In this document: one piece after another, positions 54,871-64,000 of the stretch | Layout of the letters: every line of letters starts with the position of its first letter | How positions within the stretch are numbered: position 1 is the first letter of the stretch | Origin: Acanthococcus lagerstroemiae | Lineage: Eukaryota > Arthropoda > Insecta > Hemiptera > Eriococcidae | Assembly (NCBI GenBank): GCA_031841125.1 | Contig: CM063110.1 | Location: forward strand, 24,237,626 to 24,301,625 | Reading direction: 5' to 3' | DNA length: 64,000 nt | Notes under the pieces: generated by a model | Told to the model about the DNA's origin: nothing | The model's database searches: none | What the model saw: only the letters and a program-made list of their open reading frames with translations | Translations under genes and position numbers: made by a program

Positions 54871-56690
54871 TAGATTCTAAGAAACAAGGAGGTTAATATT
54901 GAATATTTCACAATTAGATTTCGTATTTCTCAAATAGGTACACTATGAAAATGGAAATCTGAAGCATTGCTTGACACTTCTCAAATTACAAATCCGCAGT
55001 CTATATACCTATCAGTATTGGGAGGAGGGGGGGGGGGGAGGTTGCAGGTTGCTAATTTCAAATAACAAATTATCACTTCAGCCTCCAAACTGTTACAGTC
55101 ATTTTGAGGCTCTGATAGGATAAATCGTAAGTGGTATTCAAAGTTACTGATCTAAATATGCCACTTGTCGGTGTTTTTCATATTTTATCTTTTCCTACCA
55201 CACAGAGCCTAGATTGATCGTTTTCACTTGCAGTCTATTATAATCCCTTTAGAGAGCGGATGTACAAATCGCAAAAGAATTGCATCTCGTTAAAGAAAAG
55301 GTGCTCATTTGTCTGAAGGCGATCCAGCTATTTCGAAAAAAATTACATGTGGGCTGCCAATTCACAATCCTACACCCTTGCATCTTGCACGGTTAAAAAA
55401 AAAAAAAGTCGCATTTTGTTGTGTCAACAGTATTTACATATAAATCCAACAGTCTGGTACAAGTCAGTACAAGTTTATATTTACTTCTTGTAACAGAAAA
55501 CTTAGGTAAAAATAGACATCTAGGATCTAGGTATGCGTATCTTGAGGATATTACAGTGACTTGTTCAGCAGTAATGCAGCAATACAGGCAAAATACTATG
55601 GAATGACACAAATATGCCATTGTAGTTCCTAGATATAAATACTGATTCCCTTTTCCTTGTCTGTGTAAGCGTACAATTAAATACTCGATGAATGAAAGTA
55701 ATTTCTCGAAACTCCTTCCAATTTACTTACAAAAAGATCATCAGAATAGATAAGCTTTGTAAGTTGCATGCTTACAGAAAACTGCTGCAAGAGGCAAAAG
55801 CAGTGAAAAGGCCATTTGTGTTTCTATAGACCCAAAGATATTGGTAATGCATGAGCGATTTACTGCACTGATATTAGCAGTGCAACTAAATTTGACTTTC
55901 TCCTTGGGTCTGTTGTGTACACTTCCAAAACGCATTCTTCTATCTGAATATTTGTATATATAGCAAAGACAGAATCACCGTGTATTTTGTAGATTAAACT
56001 TGAGGTTGGAAGTTTATTCTTTTCACAGAAATGGAAATTCAGCGAGAAAAGAAAACAGAAAACCCGTCATGCATAACAACCCACTCCCAATTATTGCCAT
56101 CTACCAATCAACACTGCATCGGTTAAAACGAGGCCATTACAATTAATTAATTACAAAAAATACACGCACACAGATTAAAACATACAAGTTACAATTTACA
56201 AAATAATAACGATTTAACGAATATAATATATTCGAAAATTCGAATTCAGGGATTCAAATGAACGAAACTAACGAAACTAATCTACCGACCGACCCTCGGC
56301 GACCGTCATTCGTCCTCAGTTAACATTCCTTCAATGTTCCGGCATTATAAAAATACATTGGCCTCACGACTACTTTGTTATTATTCCTTATCAATGTACA
56401 TTTCGGTCCGGATTGTTTGGGCCATTCTCGATCAAATAGCACACTCCAGAAACTTCGACCATCCAAATCTGAAGTAGTCTTCTTTTCGTTTTTCCCCCCA
56501 CCAGACCCGGGAACATAAAAGCACAGGACGCTACACGCACATCATGGAAGTTCAAGGCTTCGAACTCTGAAGCTGCAAACTGCAATCACCCGGCAGACTT
56601 TGATAAACACAGAACATACTAGAAAACTAGAATACATTTCCATTTAATTCATTCCAAGTGGCAAGCAGAAATCAAACACTCTACCTTTGC
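54871..56690. other. No gene recognised
   Basis: AT-rich spacer with a G-run at 55028-55038 and A-runs. No coding frame or RNA gene was identified. Confidence 0.35.
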
Positions 56691-56857
56691 TAGAGCCACT
56701 ATAAAGCCCAAGTACGCGCATACATCATTTTATATCCAACCGCGCCCGTCGATGAGGAATTGACTACGCGGTACGTTCCGCATAGTCGGATTCTGCATCG
56801 ACGGGCGTGGTTGGATAGAACATGGCGTATGCGCGTACTCGGGTTATATAGTGGCTT
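56691..56857. mobile_element. Foldback MITE, ~78-bp arms, 9-bp target duplication
   Basis: GCCACTATAAAGCCCAAGTA, CGCGCATAC.. on the left is mirrored by ..GTATGCGCGTACTCGGGTTA, TATAGTGGC on the right. The arms continue through CCGCGCCCGTCGATG/CATCGACGGGCGTGG to a central GACTACGCGG/CCGCATAGTC. tacctttgc flanks both sides (56682-56690, 56858-56866). Long arms and a 9-bp duplication fit a Mutator-like MITE. Confidence 0.85.
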
Positions 56858-56866
56858 TACCTTTGC

Positions 56867-57369
56867 AAGACAAACAATAAATTCAAAGGCCATAGTCAGG
56901 AGTTTCAACGAATATGAACTGTCAACTGCTGATAACAATTCTGAGGGACAGGAATTTTGTTTTGATTCAAATAAACGAGGAATTTTACTTCCATTCAAAT
57001 AAAGTTGTGTTCTCACCTGAGAAAACGCACATTAATGTGTGCTCACTCCTCATTACAATGTTTATAAGACGAAAAGACATTAGCTCTATGCTCCACTCCT
57101 GTGAATTCATGTGAACTGTTAATGCGGGAAAAATAATCTGTCATTTCAAAAACAAAACGTGATCTGCCAATTATTTATTCACGTTTTTCATCAATTCCGC
57201 TACACGATTATAATATAAGTTCAAATTCGTGGTTGAAGGTATGTTGATGGTTTTGGATGATTCCTCAATCCTGACTGATAATGAAAGAGGAAAGTAAATA
57301 GTCAAACGAGAAACGAAATATTCGTGAAAGACCTCTGAAACAGAATACCAAAATCACCAATTACTTAAT
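56867..57369. other. No gene seen
   Basis: AT-rich spacer; nothing recognised. Confidence 0.4.
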
Positions 57370-58745
57370 ACTGCTAACATATTTATGAGACATAACTCAC
57401 ATCGCATTATTCCTCGGAAAATTTCCAGATAAGAGTACCACAGAATGTTGCTTGTCCTTGGTTCGATTCAAATACATTACTGAGAACCCATTTCATAGTT
57501 CATACAAACAAACAATACACTTACCTCTTCTAAATCCAGTTAATGTCTTCACTTTCTTTGAGGAAATAGTTCCTTTTTAGGACAGTACGAGTTGCACAAT
57601 ACTGTCATGAGTAAAATATGAAATTACGAAATAAAACGTAAATAAGTTGCATTTGACAGATAACTCCTCATTTGTAAATCGAACCACAGGCCTTTGCCTT
57701 AAGACCGATCTCAGGATCTAAATGCAACTGAGCTAAAACTGAACTATATATGATCAGTAAACAATTCACTCTTATTTGGAGAAAAACTAGAAATACCTAA
57801 ATACTAACGAGTATCGAGAAACAGAATAATTGTCAATAATCAATCATCAGCCGATTCGTAATTATTGGCAACAGATTACAGATTTCACGCCATTATATTA
57901 GCGTAGCGGAAGCTTCACTGCTCGAAACCTGGAAGAGAATAAGTATATCAAAATTACCATTAATACTATGCGTGCATCACCATATGCTCCATCAAACATA
58001 ATTCACATCACATTATTCCTTGAAAATGTTACTGATAAGAGTATCACGGAAAGTTGTACTAGGTTCCAGGTTCGATTCAAAGAAATTCTACCTTAACTGA
58101 ACTGAGGACTCATTTCAAACATTAACAAACAACAAACTTACCTCTTCTAAATCCAGTTATACAAATTTTACACAGTTTGAGCGTATACATTTTTGCGTAG
58201 CAGGAATCCTGAATCTAGTTTACATAAGCGGCTGATAGTATTGAAAATGTTCTTCTCGATGCGACTCATAGTATTTCAAATAATATTATCAATTTACGAG
58301 CTTGTTCTTGGTGGGATTGATAATATTCTCGATAATATTCTTTATGGATTCGATTATACTCACGGATTCTTTCACGTCTTTCTCTTCGATGTTTCTCATT
58401 ATATCTACGATTATCTTGACGTATTCTATTCTGCGTAACTGCATTATCATAACATTTAGTAATTCGTTTGTCTCTCCAATTTAACTGTAACAAATCATTA
58501 CAAGCATTAAATCTTCTATTGGCATTATTGTTCAATTGTTCGGATATTGTTCAATTGTTCGGATACAACCTCAATTATTCCCTACTGAGGACTGGAATCG
58601 GATTCCAAAATATCCAGAATCTTAATTGCTCGAGCTCCTTCCTTGTTGCGCCAACTGGTATTGATAAAATGGATAAAACACTGATAATAAAAACTGAACT
58701 AAAACTGAACTATGATCTGTAAACAATTCACTCGTATTTAAAGAA
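57370..58745. repeat. Diverged direct duplication
   Basis: The segment CATCGCATTATTCCTCGGAA .. GATAAGAGTACCACAGAA .. TTACCTCTTCTAAATCCAGT at 57400-57541 recurs at 58005-58157. The segment CTGAACTATATATGATCAGTAAACAATTCACTC near 57740 recurs at about 58705. Offsets of about 620 and 965 bp show that the second copy carries an extra 340 bp, which includes the Arg/Tyr-rich frame. Confidence 0.75.
58266..58535 (-). CDS. Arg/Tyr-rich frame, possible transposon protein fragment
   Basis: A minus-strand frame of 89 residues, starting MNNNANRRFNACND, contains RRYNEKHRRERRERIREYNR and HKEYYREYYQSHQEQ. This kind of charged helical repeat is found near the N-terminus of some Helitron-like and other transposon proteins. 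It lies exactly in the extra sequence of the second duplication copy. No domain is certain, and it may be a non-coding repeat. Confidence 0.3.
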   Translation of the reverse strand: MNNNANRRFNACNDLLQLNWRDKRITKCYDNAVTQNRIRQDNRRYNEKHRRERRERIREYNRIHKEYYREYYQSHQEQARKLIILFEIL

Positions 58746-58781
58746 ATTATTATTATTATGATGATGAAAAAGCAATTGCAA

Positions 58782-58819
58782 TAGGGTGCTTGCAGCGCTG
58801 CGCGCGGGCAAACACCCTA
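58782..58819. repeat. GC-rich hairpin
   Basis: TAGGGTGCTTGC pairs with GGCAAACACCCTA (one mismatch) around a very GC-rich loop (AGCGCTGCGCGC). The isolated GC-rich palindrome in AT-rich DNA resembles a transposon terminus, but no partner was found. Confidence 0.6.
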
Positions 58820-59604
58820 AAAAGTACGCTGAAGCACGTTACACTATAATGTTGCATTAATCTTAAAGTTAGTACTGTTGATAACATGTTTCGACTTGCG
58901 AATTGTTGATATTTTAAATGTTGGGTAGGTTACCTTTGAAAAACGGATTGTGATGAATATGTTTTCGACGTGAATCCACAATCAGGTTTCAGGAATTACA
59001 ATGTAATGCGAAATATTTAGTTGTTTCGTTAGTAGCTTAGTACTCAATACTCATTTGAATATTATCTACGATTTGTATTCCCAATTTTGGGAAATAATCA
59101 AGTAGACCTGGAGCTCAAATGTCAAATAAATGATCGTAAAAATTTGTGGATAACCCGGGAAGTGAAATTAAGGAGAAAATGGCCGGTAAAAGTCGGCATG
59201 CTATCTACACTCGTTATACCTACATATATCTGTCCTCATTTTGTCATTTGTCGATCGAGCAAAATACTACCGCCCGCCCTGTAATCTCAAGTCGTTCACT
59301 TGTTGAATTATCGAAATTATAATCTTATGCATGTACCTCGAGAGACCCGCTTTCTATGCGAGATCTGATAGTTACCTAATTAGAATAGTTACAACGTGGA
59401 ATCTCTAGAAAAACTTGCGCTGTTCAAATAGCAATATTTTCGTAGTAAATTATAACTTTAATAGGTACTTCAATTATTTAATTAGTATTCATGACAGAAA
59501 TTATTATAGATAGAAAAGATGAGAAATAACTTAAATGCGTAATATATATTTCGTTTTAGGAAGCCAACATTAAACAACACTAATAACGACTACAGCACTA
59601 CTAA
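58820..59604. other. No gene seen
   Basis: AT-rich spacer upstream of the tRNA. The 65-codon frame at 59087-59284 is unrecognised. Confidence 0.35.
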
Positions 59605-59677
59605 GCCCCTGTGGCCTAATGGATAAGGCATCGGTCTCCTAAACCGGGGATTGTGGGTTCGAGTCCCACCAGGGGTA
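59605..59677 (+). tRNA. tRNA-Arg (anticodon CCT)
   Basis: A 73-nt cloverleaf: acceptor arms GCCCCTG/CAGGGGT with a G-T first pair and discriminator A, D-arm GGCCTAATGGATAAGGCA, anticodon loop CTCCTAA with CCT at 59638-59640, and T-arm GTGGGTTCGAGTCCCAC. It decodes AGG. A-box and B-box sequences look normal, there is no intron, and T-runs follow within ten bases as Pol III terminators. Confidence 0.97.
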
Positions 59678-59702
59678 CTTTTTTGACTTTTTTTTTTTTT
59701 TC
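59678..59702 (+). terminator. Pol III terminator T-runs of the tRNA
   Basis: ACTTTTTTGAC and then a longer T-run begin directly after the discriminator base. Confidence 0.8.
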
Positions 59703-60158
59703 TTCTTCAGAGTTCCCGTGTTCATTAATTAGATTTTTTTTGCGAAACTGAGAAAAATGGAACTAAATCTTCGATTTTTTCGCGTGAATAGAACAAAGCT
59801 GCCGATGCAATTTTTCTAATGGTTTCCACTAGACGCTACTTTTGGCATAATTTTGAGTTATGAATTGAATTTTGTGAAAGTGTAGTGTGATAGTAACACT
59901 TCACTCAGTAGGCTTTGAAATTATGTACGATTAAAGTCAAAATTAATTGCTTTTAATTACAACCAGTATTAACACAAAGTACCTGAATTTTATCAAATGT
60001 CTTGGTAATGAGGTGAGTCTCATGCATAATGTATAATTTTGATACTGTCCCACCTAACAGGCAAATTCGGCTCAGTCTGGTGATAATTTTTCCTTACAGT
60101 AAGATGTTGAAATAGTGTCGGTGTGTACGAAATTGGTGAATTTCGCCTGTGTTTTACC
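59703..60158. other. Spacer and probable lipase promoter
   Basis: AT-rich sequence between the tRNA and the first lipase exon. No core promoter motif could be fixed. Confidence 0.3.
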
Positions 60159-63100
60159 ATGCGTTGTGTTCTTTCGAATTTTCTTGTTCTGTATTTATTA
60201 GGAGTAGTATTCGGTTAGTTGTGTTTATTTCTGTAAAAATGAACAAATATCGGTGTTTGGGTAAAATTATACAAGTTTAATATAATTTAAAAATGAACTA
60301 ATAATCTACTGTAAAAATCAACCGTAGTTATAGTCCTTTTTTTCTTTATGTGTGTATTACAACGGCGGGAAGTGTTTTATATAATTATACAAAATCATTA
60401 GGTTTTTTTATTTATTTAATTTATTTATTTAAGGAAATTTTATGTATTAGCAAAGTTGATATGTGCCACTATTTGCTGTTAGATAACGTTCTAAAACATT
60501 TTTCAAAAAAATTGGAGTTACGCACATTGCAAAATGGTCACCGCAACGATTTATAGGATTTTAGTAACATTGTATTTCATCAATGGGTGATGATGATGAC
60601 GTCAACTGAGAAATCAGTGGCCCTCGGTTAGAAAATTAGAGGCTTTGCGAGACGTTTCTGCCCGTTTCCATCAACTCAAAACAGTAAAACACATTAAAAT
60701 ACTTTTTTTTCGCTCGCTCCGCTTACGAAACTGGGATGAGCTTCTTAACTGACAAATTTTCAGTTTCTGCTCCCAGTCATTTTCCTTCGGTAAGCTCCTG
60801 AGTAAATTTTCCATATGCTTGCTCAACTATGATCTAGTTCAATAAGAGCTGCCACTAAATTTCAGATTAAACTGCTTTAATAAATTGTACATTTTTCAGG
60901 TAGATACTTGTATGGTGTTGAAAACTGTGGTTGATAGTACTATTTGCCTCCATTATATTATCACGTGTGATGGCAAAGTTACATTACAAAATTCTTGAAG
61001 CTAAGACAGCCATGAGTTACAAATATTTTTTACAGAAGTAGGAGGCCTTTCCCTCTCTCTGAAACCTAGTGAAGTCTGTTTCCGAACTAAATATTTTTTA
61101 CTGAAGTAGGAGGCCTTTCCTTCTTTCTATGAAATAAACCTGAAGTCTGTTTCCCCGCTAATTTTGTTTTTTGAGATATGTATCTCATAAAACATAGATG
61201 GATTAGGATTCAAAAAGCTATTACTGGAAAAAGCCATTGCAATTGCTCAACTCCTCATTTTCTCGTATCTTCTATCGTTTTTTCCACTATACTAGATCGG
61301 TGGTCCAGAACTCTTTAAAAAATAGTACCAGCCTAATTTCTCTGAATTAGACCAATCCATCCAGAAATTTCGCGATAACTCATGAGATTAATCCAACCCA
61401 CCTTACACTTCATAATTGTGAACTATAATTAATAGAGGTAGTTAGCTAGCGTTATGCTATTGTTTCTTTGCTCGCACATCAGTAATTCTATATTGAATTA
61501 TTTTAGAATTATCTGAAGCTAAGTATAATCCAGACTTACAAAAACCAGGCGATGATAGTAATGAGTTAGATTCCAAAGCTGGAATTACTGTTGAAGATAA
61601 TGAAGTTATATTCAAATATTATAATAAGTTAGTAACTTCATTATTGTTTACTTAGGTACCTAATAAATAGAGATACATACAACATTTTCAATCTAAGTGC
61701 TAGTAGATATTCTCGTCTTTTTGTAAGCCCATTAATAAGCAATATTTAATGCAGGGACTATGCAACTGGTACACGAATTTTCACAAATAATGTCACGGAG
61801 AAGACACTGCAGGGATGGAGAAGAAACACTAACTGTAAAGTTATTACTCACGGATGGCTGTCTTCTGAAAAGTCTATGGCTGTAGAAGGAATAAAAAATG
61901 GTTGGTATTGGTGGACATTCCATCGCACTTCTAGTGTTCTAAGTTCTGAATATCTTGTTTCTTCTAGGTACAGTTTTTTCTCTTCCTTTTTTTCTCTTTT
62001 TTTCTTTTTCCTAGTGATCATTTTTTATACAACTTTATAATAGCCAATTTTAATTTCAGCTTATTTAGAAAAATGTGATTATAATATAATAACAGTCGAC
62101 TGGTCAGAGTCAGCATCTTGGAAAGCATACCCGTTGCCAGCTTATATGACTAGTCAAGTTGGAGAGATCATAGCCCGACTGATCGATGAGCTGGTGAAAC
62201 AGTATTTACTGACTTTGGATGATGTTCATATCATTGGCCATAGTCTGGGATCTCACGTGGCTGGAGCTTCAGGAGCTGCAGTTAAAAGTGGACAGGTGGC
62301 TCGTATTACAGGTTTGCATTATTTAGAAATTTAAAAACGTGGGTACATATGTAAGTAATATCATTTTTAAAAAATGTAAATAAATATGATTACCTATCTA
62401 CTTTTTGTTCACAAATTATAATGTTTCATAAAATGGAACTTCGGTTACAGGATTAGATCCAGCAGGTCCTGCCTTTGAATTTGTACATTACGCTACACAT
62501 AACGTACTTGACAGTTCTGACGGTAGATTCGTGGACATTATTCATTCTGCCAGCGGTGCTGCTGGCTATTTCGAAGTTATGGGACACGCGGATTTCTATC
62601 CAAATAGAGGCACTCCTATTCAACCAGGTTGCTTGGAATCAAATTCAGTCAGCGGTGTCACTTCCTCGTGTAAGTTCAATTTTCAATTAACAAAATAAAT
62701 CGAATAAATAAATAAATAAAACAAGCCTTAGTTACTGATCTTGTAGAAGAGCACTTCTGAATTTTACTTTTCTATTCTCAAAAAAAAAAAAAAAAAAAAT
62801 ATTATTGTATGAATGCAAATTTTATTTTGATCTTATACTCGAAATTTGTGAAAATTGGGGCTCCCACCGAAATCTGGACCAGGGAACTTCCGAATCCTAA
62901 AACCAGTCCTGGTAAACAATTAGGTATAATGTAGTTTGAAAATATTCTCTCGATCTCGGTTCGTGAATTTTACTGCCTAGATATTTTTAGTACCTATCAG
63001 TTTCAAAATACTCGTGAACTAGAAGAACATTCTTAATGGAGGGTTAAATATACTTGGAAAATTGTATGTATAGGAAGATTCTATAACTGAACCATTGAAG

Positions 63101-63577
63101 GTTGTCTATGATGGATGAGTATAGGGGAAAATAAGTCGTTGGTCCGTCGTCTTTAGGTAAACAGGCTTTAACATTGTTACATACCTAATACAATGCGAAT
63201 ATCTTTACAGTCAGCTGCAGTCATGCTAGAGCTTACCAGTATTACATGGACTCCATATTACATCCGCATACGTTCAAAGCATACAGATGTGATACTTGGG
63301 AGGAGTTTACCAATAAAAGTTGCGACGACCATCCAACGGTATACATGGGAGATGAAACTCCAAACACGTACGTAATTTATTAATAACTATAGGTACGTCT
63401 ACTACCTAGGTAGCAGGTACCTATTCAAAAACTCACGTTTATGTAGGTCGATTTGTATCATGTCTTTTTTACTACAATTAATGAATTACTTTTCCATGTA
63501 GAACTAGAGGGGTGTATTACCTTCTTACAAGAGATAAGGAACCATTTGGATTGGAAGAGCCAAGCACATATAACTGA
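60159..63577 (+). CDS. Secreted pancreatic-lipase-family lipase, seven exons
   Basis: I join exons 60159-60213, 61507-61627, 61755-61900, 62060-62311, 62451-62669, 63211-63367 and 63502-63577. Every junction is GT/AG, phases agree, and the total is 1026 nt (341 residues plus stop). Exon 1 is a signal peptide (MRCVLSNFLVLYLLGVVF), so the enzyme is secreted. Family landmarks are all present: THGW (oxyanion hole, 90-93), GHSLGSH with Ser169, RITGLDPAGP with Asp194, FVDIIHS, SCSHARAYQYY with His269, and a late GVYYLLT block. The interval between PGC (Asp side) and CSHARA is short, so the lid is reduced, as in insect neutral lipases and phospholipase A1 relatives. It acts on extracellular (gut or yolk) acylglycerols or phospholipids; which one cannot be read here. 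Exon 2 encodes an acidic spacer (KPGDDSNELD). No defect is seen. It resembles the minus-strand lipase at 9.9 kb in layout, but is clearly diverged. Confidence 0.9.
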
Positions 63578-64000
63578 AGAAGAACGCAAGAAAATTTCAG
63601 GTTTCGGTATCTAACAGAAAATTATTTTGTTTCTCTTTCGCGATAGTTCCTTATACATAGAAATAGAAAGTTTCGACTGCCGAGGGTATCATTTGTAAAT
63701 TATTGTCGCCAAAGCAAGATGTTCAATTTTTCAAAATGTATCATTACAGTTTTGCAATATAAAAATGTTACCTATCGATTTCTCCGCTGATTCTGATTCT
63801 GCGGTAATAATCGACGAATCAGTTTGAGTGTGCCTTAATATTATAGGACTATTTGAAATGCTGATAGCATTGGTAACAGAGATGATACATTTTATTTGCA
63901 TAAATACTGGAATGTAGTATTGCTGAATGGTAGTCCTAAAATAATGACGGTTTAGGTGCTGATGTAGTGGCGGATTTAGCAGTAGGTGGAGTAGGCGGCC
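63578..64000. other. Downstream flank; MITE-like start at the window edge
   Basis: Likely 3' UTR, then AT-rich spacer. At 63966 TAGTGGCGGATTTAGCAGTA resembles the start of the hAT MITEs seen elsewhere (CAG.GGCGGATTTAG) and is cut off by the window end. Confidence 0.35.

Noticed and set aside
1..64000. rRNA, snRNA or riboswitch genes
   Set aside because: No sequence matching these was recognised; only one tRNA was found.

Overview
This is a stretch of an AT-rich arthropod nuclear genome, most likely an insect. The host genes have introns with GT/AG junctions, one tRNA has the eukaryotic internal-promoter layout, and the spacer is dominated by insect-type transposons (hAT, pogo/mariner, piggyBac, BEL/Pao, non-LTR, Helitron). 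A hemipteran would fit, but nothing seen here fixes the order. All homology calls are by eye; no search was run, and coordinates of diverged repeats are approximate.

Host genes. (1) 3.7-6.3 kb, minus strand: a LisH-domain protein that I read as NPAT/Mxc, the histone-gene transcription factor of the histone locus body, with a 39-bp coding minisatellite. (2) 9.9-12.6 kb, minus strand: a five-exon secreted or membrane-tethered lipase of the pancreatic-lipase family. (3) 60.2-63.6 kb, plus strand: a seven-exon lipase of the same family, complete from signal peptide to stop. (4) 59.6 kb: tRNA-Arg(CCT). (5) Weaker candidates: an open frame at 6.75-7.89 kb divergent from NPAT and cut by two MITEs, a two-exon frame at 51.0-51.5 kb, a first exon at 18.4 kb, and candidate exons at 2.5 and 3.5 kb. 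The two lipases share family and catalytic layout but lie 48 kb apart on opposite strands.

Transposon landscape. Between the genes I resolve about 25 DNA-transposon insertions by their terminal inverted repeats and target duplications, many nested. Two families recur: CAGGGACGTA hAT MITEs (five copies) and pogo/mariner-type elements flanked by TA. A hAT transposase (35.7-39.1 kb) is broken by frameshifts and by two MITEs. Remnants of a piggyBac transposase, BEL/Pao gag and integrase tail, three non-LTR retrotransposons and a Helitron 3' end are also present.

Repeats. From 29.2 to 34.3 kb runs a degenerate tandem array of about 108 bp per unit. It is broken by an 891-bp element with a perfect 8-bp target duplication and arrays of TGTGAGCA-like motifs at both ends. 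About 500 bp of the array recurs inverted at 41 kb, on the other side of the hAT transposase. Smaller duplications lie at 44.6, 49.1-50.6 and 57.4-58.7 kb.

The most unusual observations are the subterminal-array element in the satellite, three hAT MITEs whose interiors are built from their own end motif, a possible composite hAT unit bounded by two MITEs (20.3-21.6 kb), and reading frames that reopen when MITEs are removed in silico.
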